From the NCBI GenBank assembly GCA_963704535.1, contig OY969916.1:5084001-5148000 (forward strand): a stretch of 64,000 bases of DNA, in the 5' to 3' direction. The notes beneath the pieces were generated by a model. The model did not search any database. It was not told where the DNA came from and saw nothing but the letters and a program-made list of their open reading frames with translations. The stretch's first letter is position 1. Every line of letters starts with the position of its first letter. Positions 33,100 through 43,962 of the stretch are shown here, one piece after another. A program made the position numbers and the translations under genes. The stretch comes from G963704535 sp963704535 (GTDB lineage Bacteria; Chloroflexota; Chloroflexia; Chloroflexales; Roseiflexaceae).

Positions 33100-33178
33100 C
33101 CGCGAAGCCACGCGAAACCACGCGAAGAGATGCACAATCCAGACCCCCCTTCGCGTCTCTTCGCGTGGCTTCGCGGAG
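33100..33178. repeat. Inverted repeat of CCACGCGAA units
   Basis: CGCGAAGCCACGCGAA-type copies at 33100-33130 face TTCGCGTGGCTTCGCG-type copies at about 33150-33178. It is the same architecture as at 3183, with a period of about nine. Confidence 0.7.
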
Positions 33179-33344
33179 CGTCAGCTTTGGCACCATCCTT
33201 GCTCACCGGCTCGTTGCCAGGGCCCCTCGTTCTTTGGTCCGATTGCGACCTGGTCCTATGGTCAGAGGTAGGGAGGTTTTTTTTCTGTTAAGATGACCTG
33301 GGCGAACAAGCGGCGGGCGTGCCGACGACAAGGTAGGGTATCTC

Positions 33345-34739
33345 ATGGCAACGACCACAAAACCCCTGGCGCCGACGATCGAGCCGCCGGGGTCGCTACG
33401 GCGGCGGGTGCTGCGGCTGGCGCTTCCTGCTGTCGGCGAGCAGGTGCTGAACACGCTGGTGGGCCTGTCCGACACCTTCCTGGTGGGCCATATGAGCGCG
33501 GCGGCGGCGGCGCAGCTCGGCTACAGCAGCGCGGCGGCGCTGGCCGGGGTGGGCCTGGCCAACCAGTTGATCTGGCTGGTCACTGTCTTCTTCATGGCCG
33601 TCAGCATCGGCAGCATGGCCCTGATCTCACGCTTCAAAGGGGCGGGCGACATGCCAAGCGCGAACCGCGTGCTGCGCCAATCGCTGCTCGTCGGGCTGGT
33701 GATGGGCGGCGCGGCGATGCTGGCCGGGTTTTTCCTGGCCGGGCCGGCGCTACGCATGCTGGGCGCCGACGCCGAGGTCCTGCCGCGCGGCATGACATTC
33801 CTCCAGATCTGCTCATCCACTTTCTTACCGGCCGCGCTCCTGTTCATCGGCATGGCGGCCTTTCGTGGCGCCGGCGATACGCGCACGCCGCTCTACGTCA
33901 TGCTGGGGGTGAACGTCGTCAATGTCCTGATCTCGTGGCTGCTGATCAACGGCAACCTCGGCGCGCCGACACTCGGCGTGGCCGGCTCGGCGATCGGGGC
34001 GGCGGTGGCGCGCGGCGGCGGCGGGCTAGTGCTGATCGGCCTGCTGCTGCGCGGCCGCTCCGGCCTCAAGCTGGCGCCGGACCTGCGGCCCGATTGGGAC
34101 ATGCTGCGGCGGATCACGCGGATCGGCGCGCCAAGCGGCGGCGAACAACTAGTATTCCAGGGCGCGCTGCTGATCTTCGTGCGCTTCGTGATCGGTCTGG
34201 GGACGTTCACCTATGCCGCGCACAATGTGGTGATCAGTATCGAGTCGCTCTCGTTTCTGCCGGGGTTCGGCTATGCCACTGCGGCATCGGCGCTGGTCGG
34301 GCAAGCGTTGGGCGCCGGGCGCCCCGACGAAGCCGAGGCCAACGCCTATGAGGCGCTGCGCCAGGGCAGCCTGATGATGACGGTGCTGGGCGTGATCATG
34401 TTCCTGTTCCCGCACCAACTGATCGGGCTATTCGTGGCCGACCCGGCCGTCGTCGAAACCGGCGTGGGGGCGATGCGGCTGGCGGGGCTGGTTCAGCCGC
34501 TGCTGGCGCTCAATTTCATTATGTCCGGTGGGCTACGCGGTGCAGGTGATACGCGCTGGCCGCTGATCAGCAAGCTGATCAGCACCTGGGGCGTCCGGCT
34601 GCCGGTGGTGATGCTGCTGCTGAGTCTGGGGATGGGGCTCACCGGGGTCTGGATCGCGATGACCTGTGACTTCGCGGTGCAGGCGGCCCTGGCCCTCTGG
34701 CGGTTCCGCACCGGCAAGTGGAAGACCATGCGGGTGTGA
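33345..34739 (+). CDS. MATE-family multidrug efflux transporter
   Basis: The 464-residue protein has 12 membrane helices in two homologous halves. The N-terminal half opens LRLALPAVGEQVLNTLVGLSDTFLVGHMSAAAAAQLGYSSAAALAGVGLANQLIWLV, and the second half opens RRITRIGAPSGGEQLVFQGALLIFVRFVIGLGTFTYAAHNVV. The ALVGQALGAGRPDEA loop is typical. MATE carriers couple Na+ or H+ entry to export of cationic drugs. The start follows AAGGTAGGG. No regulator is adjacent. Confidence 0.93.
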   Translation: MATTTKPLAPTIEPPGSLRRRVLRLALPAVGEQVLNTLVGLSDTFLVGHMSAAAAAQLGYSSAAALAGVGLANQLIWLVTVFFMAVSIGSMALISRFKGAGDMPSANRVLRQSLLVGLVMGGAAMLAGFFLAGPALRMLGADAEVLPRGMTFLQICSSTFLPAALLFIGMAAFRGAGDTRTPLYVMLGVNVVNVLISWLLINGNLGAPTLGVAGSAIGAAVARGGGGLVLIGLLLRGRSGLKLAPDLRPDWDMLRRITRIGAPSGGEQLVFQGALLIFVRFVIGLGTFTYAAHNVVISIESLSFLPGFGYATAASALVGQALGAGRPDEAEANAYEALRQGSLMMTVLGVIMFLFPHQLIGLFVADPAVVETGVGAMRLAGLVQPLLALNFIMSGGLRGAGDTRWPLISKLISTWGVRLPVVMLLLSLGMGLTGVWIAMTCDFAVQAALALWRFRTGKWKTMRV

Positions 34740-34740
34740 G

Positions 34741-34930
34741 GGAGCCAAGAACAAAGAACCAAGAACCAAGAACCCACCACCCACACCCTGTAGGGCGAGC
34801 CCTCCGTGGCCGCCCCTCCGTGGCCGCCCACACCACCAAACCCGTAGGGCGAACCCTCCGTGGCCGCCCACACCACCCACACCCTGTAGGGCGAGCCCTC
34901 CGTGGCCGCCCCCGCCGAGAACCAAGAACC
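34741..34930. repeat. AACCAAG heptamers and a CCTGTAGGGCGAGCCCTCC repeat
   Basis: CCAAGAA heptamers occur at both ends (34744-34770 and 34918-34928). Between them a unit holding TGTAGGGCGAGCCCTCCGTG and GCCGCCC occurs three to four times, at about 34788, 34840 and 34880. A relative of this unit lies at about 54590. Confidence 0.7.
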
Positions 34931-34933
34931 GTA

Positions 34934-36451
34934 TCAACACGTTCGATTTTGGACCAGCCGGCAACGATTGATCAGCAGATCGCCTAACGAGCCAAGGATC
35001 TTCTGCGGCACATGGATAAATTGGTACTGGAGCATATCGTTCCAGACTAATCCCCGGCGAATATCGTGCTCGGCTGAACGAACGATCGTCCACTGCGCGA
35101 TCAAACCGATATTCCACCCAATCAGCAATACCGCAATCAGCAGCAGCGGGATCGGCCCGGTGCGCCGCTGCACCTGCTCGATTAGCGCCGCCAGCCCCAG
35201 CACGAAGATCGGCGTACACTCGATCAGGCGCCGATAGCCAAATGCGCCAGTCAGGTGCCAGGTGCTGCCAAACGCGCCGTTCACATATGTTTGGGCAACA
35301 AATTCCAGGAATAACAGCCCCACCAGCAGCCCATCGCGCCGCGCCAGCCAGCATAAGCCCACACATCCGATCGCCAGTATTGGGCTCCAGAGAAATGCCC
35401 CGTGCTCAAGGTCGATTAAGGTCGCAAAAAAATGCGGGCTCAAGCCACCAGCCGATTGGAGCTTGTCTGAGACGGTTGAGCTTGGAAGTGGTTGCCCATT
35501 CAGCACTTGATAGGTCAAGAGCTGGGGAAGCATAACAATGATCAATGTGACGAGGAAGAAGGTGTGTTTCAGCGCCAAACGCCCGAATGCGCGCCATTGG
35601 CGGGCTTTGAGGAATTGGGCATAGGCGACGAGGCCCTCGACCGCTGGCAGCAGCAATACAAGCCCGTATTGCTCACGTGTCATCGTCAATAGTGCGGCTG
35701 TGATACCTAGAAAGAGCCATGATCGCCAGGAACGCTGCGCCTGCTGCGTTATCAGTCTGTTTCCTTGCTCAGAGACTGTCTGAAAAGGGGGAGTTTGAGA
35801 GGGCCGCCCCTCAAGAATCCTCTTTCCACCACGTATCGTTGAGGAGACAATATCCTTTTCAAACAGTTTCTCAGGCAGCCAGAGCGTCAGGAAGAGGGCA
35901 AACAGGAAGAAACCAGTCGAATGTGACCAGGGCATCAGAATGTAGGTATAGAAGACCAGCGGTGACGCAAGCCAGACCGTAACTGTGGCCAGTGTCGCGG
36001 CAAACATCCCGGTAAAGCGCCGCGCTAATCGGTAGGTGAGGACGAGGCCCAGGAGTGCATACAGGGCTGACATGAAACACACAGCCCAGATATACGGTGC
36101 GGAGTATCCATCAGCCTGGATCGGAGAGCCAAGCGCCTGCGCGACGCGAACGCCCGCATCGGCCAGCAGAAACCCCGGTGACCACAGGATCGCCGCTCCG
36201 ATCGGCGCAACATTCCGCAACTTCCCCGTCACCAGATTACGGGGCGGATCTTTTGGATTATCGCGTAGGAGCGCATTGTAGACCGCCGGATCGTTATTCT
36301 GCAAGCCGCGCTCGGCGAAATACGCATATTCGTTGCTGAAATCGAGATCCCCGTCAAAGTAGATCGAGCGTAGGTAGGCGTAATACTGTACTTCGTCGCT
36401 GGCATAGATCCGGGGAGTGCTCAATGGCAGAAGCAGCACGAATAGAAGCAA
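34934..36451 (-). CDS. Polytopic glycosyltransferase-like membrane protein with an in-frame MITE
   Basis: The product has 505 residues from a TTG at 36451. The frame stays open to 36544 with plausible coding sequence (RWYAVWPQIAQRDLGLITILL), so the true start is uncertain. It has about ten to twelve hydrophobic helices. An acidic first loop (SDEVQYYAYLRSIYFDGDLDFSNEY) matches GT-C family transferases that use lipid-linked sugars. A 99-bp MITE at 35772-35870 plus its duplicated TCA adds 34 residues in frame, in a loop after FLTLWLPE. Frame and flanking helices are kept. The substrate is unknown. Confidence 0.7.
   Translation of the reverse strand: MLLFVLLLPLSTPRIYASDEVQYYAYLRSIYFDGDLDFSNEYAYFAERGLQNNDPAVYNALLRDNPKDPPRNLVTGKLRNVAPIGAAILWSPGFLLADAGVRVAQALGSPIQADGYSAPYIWAVCFMSALYALLGLVLTYRLARRFTGMFAATLATVTVWLASPLVFYTYILMPWSHSTGFFLFALFLTLWLPEKLFEKDIVSSTIRGGKRILEGRPSQTPPFQTVSEQGNRLITQQAQRSWRSWLFLGITAALLTMTREQYGLVLLLPAVEGLVAYAQFLKARQWRAFGRLALKHTFFLVTLIIVMLPQLLTYQVLNGQPLPSSTVSDKLQSAGGLSPHFFATLIDLEHGAFLWSPILAIGCVGLCWLARRDGLLVGLLFLEFVAQTYVNGAFGSTWHLTGAFGYRRLIECTPIFVLGLAALIEQVQRRTGPIPLLLIAVLLIGWNIGLIAQWTIVRSAEHDIRRGLVWNDMLQYQFIHVPQKILGSLGDLLINRCRLVQNRTC
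35769..35873. mobile_element. MITE, IS5/IS1031-like, inserted in frame in a gene
   Basis: The element is 35772-35870 (99 bp). Ends GAGACTGTCTGAAAAGG and CCTTTTCAAACAGTTTC are flanked by TCA duplications at 35769-35771 and 35871-35873. The added length, 102 bp, is a multiple of three, and no stop is introduced on the coding strand. Confidence 0.85.
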
Positions 36452-36579
36452 AATAGTGATTAACCCAAGATCGCGCTGGGCGATCTGCGGCCATACGGCA
36501 TACCAACGAGAGGTTACTGCACGCCCAACGTTCGCCCGTTGAACTCATAAGAGGGCTCCAAGCCGTTCTACTTTACAAT

Positions 36580-36826
36580 GTGAGGGGATGAAACTGAGGG
36601 GACTGCCCCCTCAAACTGCCCCTTTTCCCGAGTGGGTGGGAGGAAACTGAGGGGACTGCCCCCTCAAACTCCCCCTTTTCCCGAGTGGGTGGGAGGAAAC
36701 TGAGGGACTGCCCCTCAAACTCCCCTTTTCTCCCGAAACAGGGCGCTATGATACCACACAATCACATGTGGAAAGGGGGATTCTTGAGGGGCGCCCCCTC
36801 AAACTCCCCCTTTCAAACAGTCAGTG
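36580..36826. repeat. Three tandem 53-bp repeats and a MITE fragment
   Basis: AAACTGAGGGGACTGCCCCC units start at 36591, 36644 and 36697 (period 53), each with a hairpin followed by CCTTTTCCCGAGTGGGTGGG. A further copy of the MITE hairpin at 36772-36817 ends CAAACAG just before the stop codon of the macroglobulin gene. No gene is seen in 36545-36828. Confidence 0.75.
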
Positions 36827-36828
36827 GT

Positions 36829-39800
36829 CTACTGCTCCGTGACCACGAACTCGGCCCCCGCCGTGCGACCGAACACCTCCGGCGCGTACATCTGGTAGGC
36901 CAGCGCCGGCAGCGTCTGGAAGGTGCCGGCGGTCGTCGCGCGGGCCAGGTAGGTGTAGTGGTAGGTGCCCTTCGACAGGTCGGTCGCGAACAGCGCCACC
37001 CGGTTGTCGCGGATCTCCGTTCGCGTGAAGTACCACCAATACGGCATCTCACCGCCGGCCTGCTCCAGCGCCGGGTCCTGCGCCACAGCGCTCACGGTCT
37101 TGAGGCTGCTGTCGAGCGGCTCCAGGCCGGCCGGCAGCATGTCCTCGACCGCCAGATAGCGAACATCCTCCGGCACCGTCAGCGTGAGCCGCACCTGCAC
37201 CACGTCGCCGACCTTCACCTGCGAGACGAGCTGCCCGGTCGGCGTCAGCGTGGTCGTGTCGACGGCGACGTACTCGCGCTGGACGGCCAGCCCCTGGTCG
37301 AGCGCCTGGACGGCGGCGGCGTCTTCGTAGTAGCGCATTCGCAGGGTGTAGTACAGCCGCCCCTTGCCGCTCTGGCCGCCGGTCGCCTGGCGCTGAAGCT
37401 CGATCTGGCTGGTGCCGCCGGCCTTCAGGTCGGCCAGCGCGATCACGACGCTGGCGGGGTCCTTGAGGTTGTCGCGGTTGACGGCACCCTCGCGCAGCGT
37501 CTTGCCGTCCAGCGCCGCGCGGTAGGAGTAGTCGGCCTCCAGCTCGCCGCTCTGGGCGATGTACTCGGCCAGCGCCATCAGCGTCACCGCCGACTCCTGA
37601 GTCGTGCGCCAGTGGCCGTCATCGCGCAGGCTCATCAGGTAGCGCACCGCGTTGGGCACCAGGAAGTTGTTCGGGTCGGCGCGAACCAGCGCCTGGAGCG
37701 CCAGCGCGGTGGTGCGAGTATTGGTGCTCATGGTCCAGTAGTCGGGCTCGCGCTCCTCCCAGTGTGCATCGGTGGTGTGCAGGATCGCCGTGCCCATCAG
37801 CTCGCCCACCAGCGTGCGAACGCGGCTCTCTTGGCCTGCGCCCATGGCTTTGAGCGTCATCAGCAGGTAGGCCCGGCTGTAGATGTCGAGCTTGGCCCGC
37901 TGCTCGAACAGCGCGATCGTGCGGCCGCTGTCGGGCTGCCCGGCCTCGGCCAGGACGAACAGCACGTAGGCGCGGGAATTAAGAACGCTGGATGCCGTAC
38001 CTAATTCTCCATTTTCAATGTTCAATTCTCCATTCAGAAACGCCCCGAGGTAGTCGATGCCGTTGTCGAGCACGGCCTGGTCCACGCCGTAGCCGGCCTT
38101 GCGGGCCTCGACCAGCCCTTGGACTACGTAGGCGGTCAGGTAGGGGTGACTTTCATCGTCCCACCAGCCCCAGCCGCCGTCCAAGTGCTGCATAGTGTAG
38201 AGCCGCTGCAAGCCCGCCGCCAGGCTGGTCTCCAGCGACGCCTTCATATTCGGGTCGTCCATGCCGAGCTGCTTGAACAGCCGGTAGGTGACGGCGTTGG
38301 GCAGGAAGCGGCTGACCGTCTGCTCGCTGCACAGGTAGGGGTAGTGCTCCAGGTAGTCAAGCCCGGTCTCGACGCCGGCCGCCAGCGAGGGCACCAACTC
38401 CAGGTTGACTTGGCCCTCCTGCCCGTCCGGCACCTGGATCGTCTCGATCACCGGCGTCTCGCGCACCTGCCCGGCGCTGGCGACGGTCTCCGGCGTCAGG
38501 TAGCGCTGGACCGGCAGCGCCTGCTCGACAATGTCCTCGTGGCCGCCGCCCTTGACGGTGAACGTCAGCCGGGCCAGTGGCGACACCGGCCCGCCGGCCT
38601 GTGCGCCCACCACCGCCGGCCAGCGCAGCACCGCCGTGCCATTGGCCGGGACCTGGACCTGCTGCTCCGACTGGGCGCCGAGCTGGAGCGGCGCCGGCGC
38701 CTGCCCATCCCCGGCGACGGCCAGCGAGACTGTCGCGTCGATTGGGTTCGGCGTGTTGTTATGGACGACCGACTGAAGCGCCAGCTCGTCGCCGACGGTC
38801 AGGAAGCGCGGCAGCGCTGGGCGCACCAGCAGCGGCCGCGTCGCGACCAGGTCGGCGGTCGACTGGCCCACCAGCGTGTCGGCGGTCAGGCCGCGCGCGG
38901 TCATGCGCCAGGTGGTCAGGTTGTCGGGCAGCCGCAGCGTGACCGTGGCGGTGCCGTCTTCACCTGTGACCAGCGTCGGGTTCCAGTAGGCCGTGTCGGG
39001 GAAGTCGCGCCGCACCAGCACCTCGGCCCCCAGGCCGCCGCCGCCGCCCTTATCGCCGGGTTGAATCTTCAGCGTGACCCGGTCGACCAGCGCCGTGAGC
39101 GAGTTAGCAGTGAAGATCCCCAACGGTCGCTTCTCGTAGAACGCCTGCTTGAAGGTCGGGTTGGGGTCGTCGGCCAGCGTAAGCACCGCCTTATCGACCA
39201 GCGCCAGCGAGACTTCGGCCCGCACGCCCTTGCCGGTGTAGTCGGTGGCCTTGACCGTAAACGTGATCTCGTCGCGCGGCCCGGCCTCGGTCTTGTCGGG
39301 CGTGACACTGATCGTCAGCTCCTGCTGCTCGGTCGAGACCGGCAGATTGACCAGGCCCACCCGCAGATCCGGCACCGGAACATCACCGCCGGCCGGCTTG
39401 ACCAGCACCACCGAAACATAGATGTTTGGCGCGTGCTCGGCGGTGATTGGCACCTGGAGCAGCTCAGTGGTGCCCTTGAGCGTCATCAGCCGGTGCTCCA
39501 GCACCTCGCCGCGCTCGATCGTCACCAGCGCAGTCATGCCGGGGTATGATGCTGTTACCAGGATGCCGGCCGTATCGCCGGGCTTGTAGCGGTCTTTATC
39601 GGCGATCAGGTCGATCCGGTTGGTGTCGTTGACGCCCCAGAAGACCTCGCCGCCGTAGGCCCAGGTGAATGCGCTGGCCTTGATCGTGTAGCCGGCGTCG
39701 TCACGCCCCTCGGCGCCGATGCGATAGGAGCCACCCTGCTTGGGCGTGAAGCTGATGCCGGCGCGGCCCTGGGCGTCGGTGGTCGCCTGAAGATCCTCGA

Positions 39801-42800
39801 CCAGCGTATCGGTGTAGTGGGACGTGAAGTAGAAGCGGCCGTCGGCGCCCTGCTCGCGGGCGCTGAACCACTCGCGCTTGTAGACGCCGACCTCAAGAGC
39901 GCGCCCGCCGACCGGCCGGCCCTGCGGATCGAGCGTCAGCAGCGCGACCTGCTGCGGCTGGCCAGCCTGGGCCACGTAGCCCTCCGGTCGCAGGCCGATA
40001 TAGAACGCGCCGGCATGGACATTGGCCGTGCCCTGGCCGGCGATCACCTGGCCGTCCACATCGGTGATCTCGACGTCAAGCGTGAGTGTGCGGCTGTGGC
40101 CATCCTTCCCAAGCTCGGCCGGCAGCTTCAGGGTGAAGCGGCCCTGCGCGTCGGTTCGCCCCTCGCCGTCGCCGACCAACTCGCCGCCGAAGTGGGTTTG
40201 ATTGTCGAACCAGCGGTACCATTCGTAGGCGTCGTCCAGGTCCTCGAAGCGGAAGTTGGGCGCCAACTCAGGCCCGAAATACAGCGGGTTCGCCAGCAGG
40301 CGCCAGCGCACCGGCGCGTTCGCCAGCGCCCCGCCGGAGAAGTAGCGCGCCGAGACAGTCATCTCCAATGTGTCGCCCTGGACCAGGTCGGGCTGGGCCG
40401 GCGTGACCTCGATCTCAAACGTCGGCTTGCGATACTCGGCGACCGTGAACGAACCGTAGATCGTCGGGCCGGATTGGGCATCCGCACCGGCGTACAGGAC
40501 GCTCACACCATAGCTTCCAAGCCGAGCGCCCTGCGGCAATGCCAGGCTGCTGTTGAACGTGCCGAACTCGCTCAGCGCCAGCGTGGTCGAGAAGATCGTG
40601 CTGCCCTCTGGATCGTTGACTATCACGTCGATCCGCTGGCCCGTGCCGGGCAGCTCATAGCGTTCGCCGTTCGCCATCCGTAGCGCACCCCGGATATAGA
40701 CGTTCTGCTCGGGCCGGTAGATCGGCCGGTCGGTGTACACATTACCGACGACCGGGCTACGCCCGTAATCGGTGGGCAGCCCAAAGTCCCACGGGTTGAT
40801 CCCCTCGCCCCAGAGTGTCGTCGCGAGGGCAAAGCGATCGTCGGTCGACCAGATGAACACCGCGTCGTAGGGGTTGGTGGCGCTGAATGACGCCTTCAGG
40901 ACGCCTTCGGCGTCGGTGACGCCCAGTATCAAGCGGCTCCACGGTATCCTTGGGCTCGTAGGCGTATGACGAGGCGACCAGCGGCAGATCGGCCACCGGC
41001 CTGCCGGTCGCCAGGTCAACTGCCCAGACGAAGAGCGAATCGGCGCCGCGCTTGACCGTCAGCGCATACGGGCTGACAACCATGATCTGGCGCTCGATAA
41101 TGCCCAGGCCGCGCACCTCCAGAAGGTACGTCCCCGCGTCGATCTGCCCCAGGTCGAGCAGGTCGATCCGCCCACGGTTGCGTTCGCCCTGGAGCGCTAC
41201 AACATCGCCTCTGACCAGCGCCGACGGGTCGGGCTGGAACCCAACCCAGCCATCGTACACAGTGGCCATCTGCGGCACCTGGTTACGATCGAGCCGGTAC
41301 AGATCGTAGCTGACGCTGGGCATATTGACGGTCTGAATCGGGACGCGGGCCGGGGCGTAGGCATTGTAGGCGCCGATCCGGTTGGTGCCGACGAACGCCA
41401 GCGCCGGCGGGAGCGAGGTCGGTGTGGAAGCTCGACCACCGCGTCCTGGCCAAGCGCCACGCCGTAGGGGTCCTGCGCCGCGCCGCCGATGGTCACGCGG
41501 TAGTCGGTCTCCGGCAGCAGCGAAAAGAACAGGTAAAGCTCGGCCTGGTAGGTGTTCGGTGTAGATCTCGGTCGGCTTTGGCTCGATCACCAGGTTGCGC
41601 TGGACCGAGTCCCAGTCCATGGGCGTGCTGAAGTTCAGCCTGACGCTGCCTGCCAGCTCGACCGCGCCGTTGCCGTCGACCGGGTCCGAGGTGGCCAGGA
41701 AGGGAAGCGACGCAACGTGGAAGAAGCCGCTGTACTCGAACGTCAGCGCCTCGCTCCCCTGTGCCGCCGCGATGCCCGGCGGGACGGTGAGCACGTAGTT
41801 GCCGCCGCGCTCCAGCGGCGTGTCCGGCGTGAAGGTGACAACGAAACCCGGCAAACGCGGAATGGGTGTCTCCTTCCCCGTCGCCCTGGCCTCAACGTCG
41901 GTCAGCGTCGCCACACCGCTACCCACGATCGCAATCGAGCCGGGTACATCGACGCCGTCGCGCTGGAGCCGGATGCCGCTCCGCAGGCCGGCCGGGTCCA
42001 TCGGCTGGTTAAAGACGATCTGGATCGGCGCGAATGGGCTGGCGTACTGGTCACCAGGCGCCGGTATGCTACCGACAACCAGCGGCGTGATCGTGCTGAA
42101 CGACCAGGCGAACTCCTGCTTGAGCGCCCCGCCGGTCTGGTCGAGCAGCCCGTCGGCCACCCGCACACGATAGCTCGTCGAGGGCGCCAGGCCGGCGGCG
42201 GGCAAGTAGACGTAGGTGCTGGTGTCGATCCAGTGGCCGGTGCCCTGGAGCGGCGGGTCGATCTGCAACGGCTGGGGCAGTTTGTCCTGGGCGTCGATCT
42301 GTGTGAGGGCGACGACCGGGTGGTTGAAGCGCACGCTGATGCGGTTGGTGTCCGTGAGCACCTGCAACGTGTCGGCGGGCGGCTCGACTTGCACGATCTC
42401 AAGGTCGCCCATGACCGTGAAGCTCCAGGTCAGCGGCTGGGGGTTGAGTGGCGCGCCGGTGGTGGCATTGACGCCCCGCTCGATGCGGGCCTCGTAGCGC
42501 GCCCCGCGATCAAGCGCGACGACCGGCTTGAAGTGAAAGCCGCCGTCGCCCGTCTCGACCGTGCCCTGGACCTGCGCCCCACCGTCGGCCAGGTACAAGC
42601 TGAAGTGCGCGCCGGCCGAGGCCACGTCCACGTCAGGGGCCAGCCGCACCTCGACTGCGCCGTCAGCCGGCACCTCGACCGCGCCGTCGTAGGGGCGCAC
42701 GCCGACGAGCAGCGGCGCCTCGGTCGAGAAGCGCCAGGCGACCGGACGCTCCAGGCGCCACTTGCCGTCCGGCGAGATATCGACGCTCACCGTCGCGGTG

Positions 42801-43508
42801 TAGCTGGTGGCCGCGTGCAGCCCGGCCTCCGGGTAGAAGCCGTACAGCGTCGGCGAGAGCCAGCGACCGACGCCCTCGGCCGCCGGCGCCAGCGTGAGCG
42901 GCTGCGGCAGCGTGTCGGCCAACGCCGGGTCCTGCGCGGCAGCGGCGATCAGATCGACCGGCACCACCGGCGCCTCAAACTCGACCGTGATCGGGGAACG
43001 CAGCGGCACCTGCTCGGCGTCCTGCTGCGGCCCAAGCTGCTTGACCGCGATATACGGGACCGTGGCGAACTCGATCGCCAGCGGCTGGCCGAGCGAGCGC
43101 CCCAGCAGGTTCCTCGCACTGCTGTCGAGGCTCAGGCGATACTGCGTGCCATACTGGAGCCCGCCCTGCGGCTGAATCAGCACGACCGAATGCCACGGTC
43201 GCGACGCCTCGGCCGGCACGACCGTGAACTCGGACGGCGGGTCGAGCCTGACCGCGCCGGCGACCGAGTTCGGCCCGCACCCACTGGTTGAACTCGACGC
43301 GGATGCCGGCCTGCGGATTGGCGTCGGCCGCGCCGTCGGCGGGCGTGATGCTCGTCACCTGCGGCCCCGCCACGGCCAGCGGCCCGAAGACCGCGCCCAA
43401 CGCGACCACGAGCAGCGCGACGACGGCGACGATCAGGGCGCGCCAGGTGAGATAAGGGCGTAAACGATTCCATGTGAGCCTCCATGAAGGCCGCGTCTGT
43501 GGCCTCAT
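36829..43508 (-). CDS. Bacterial alpha-2-macroglobulin (frame breaks at four places)
   Basis: This is about 2,225 residues. The N terminus has a membrane anchor (WRALIVAVVALLVVALGAVFGP). Several Ig-like/Big_5 domains follow, then MG domains and A2M family blocks (FPDTAYWNPTLVTGEDGTATVTLRLPDNLTTWRMTARG). The thioester site is CSEQ at 38320-38331 in YPYLCSEQTVSRF, followed by an alpha/alpha-toroid TED domain and a C-terminal receptor-like domain. Bacterial A2M traps proteases at the cell envelope and pairs with PBP1C, whose gene lies just upstream here. One-base frame breaks lie near 43265, 41550, 41420 and 40930; between 41550 and 41420 the correct frame reads ...IGGAAQDPYGVALGQDAVVELP. A 7-bp repeat array is carried in frame at 38001-38037. 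Confidence 0.88.
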
Positions 43509-43619
43509 GCGCGATATATGTCAGGCCGAAGTCATGAGTAGCATGTTCAATGTCATAGACCCATATTCAACGATATTCATCGTCACACATCGTTAAACCA
43601 TCGACCAGCGCCGGCGCAG

Positions 43620-43935
43620 GGGCGAATCTAGTATTCGCCCGCCATGAATGGCGTCGTGTGCATCGCCATCATCGATGACACCATGGCCATCGTTGGTTTC
43701 GTTGCCCTCGTCGCGGGCGAATGCGATGGTTCGCCCTTACGACGCTGGGCATCGATGATCTGCGTTGGTTTCGTTGTTTTGCTCTGCGGGCGAATGCGAT
43801 TCGCCCCTACGTCGATGGGTTTCGGTGTTTTGCTCTGCGGGCGAATGCGATTCGCCCCTACGTCGATGGGTTTCGGTGTTTTGCTCTGCGGGCGAATGCG
43901 ATTCGCCCCTACGTCGATGATTTTCGGTGCGGTAC
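43620..43935. repeat. Three tandem 51-bp repeats with GGGCGAAT hairpins
   Basis: Units start at 43780, 43831 and 43882 (period 51). Each has TGCTCTGCGGGCGAATGCGA followed by TTCGCCCCTACGTCGATG, so GGGCGAAT and ATTCGCCC form a hairpin. Two more isolated GGCGAAT/ATTCGCC hairpins lie at about 43620-43735. No gene is seen in 43509-43962. Confidence 0.8.
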
Positions 43936-43962
43936 ATTGATACCCTATGATGATCTACCCTG

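Noticed and set aside
41420..41550. A natural insertion domain within the macroglobulin
   Set aside because: The apparent Arg/Pro-rich stretch arises from two compensating one-base breaks; the neighbouring frame gives a normal continuation.
38119..43291. Several long plus-strand open frames opposite the macroglobulin gene
   Set aside because: They are GC-driven shadows: Arg/Gln/His-rich, no domains, while the minus strand has clear A2M motifs.
43780..43935. CRISPR-like or coding repeat (51 bp is a multiple of three)
   Set aside because: No spacers, no start with a ribosome site, and all frames are only passively open because of the period.
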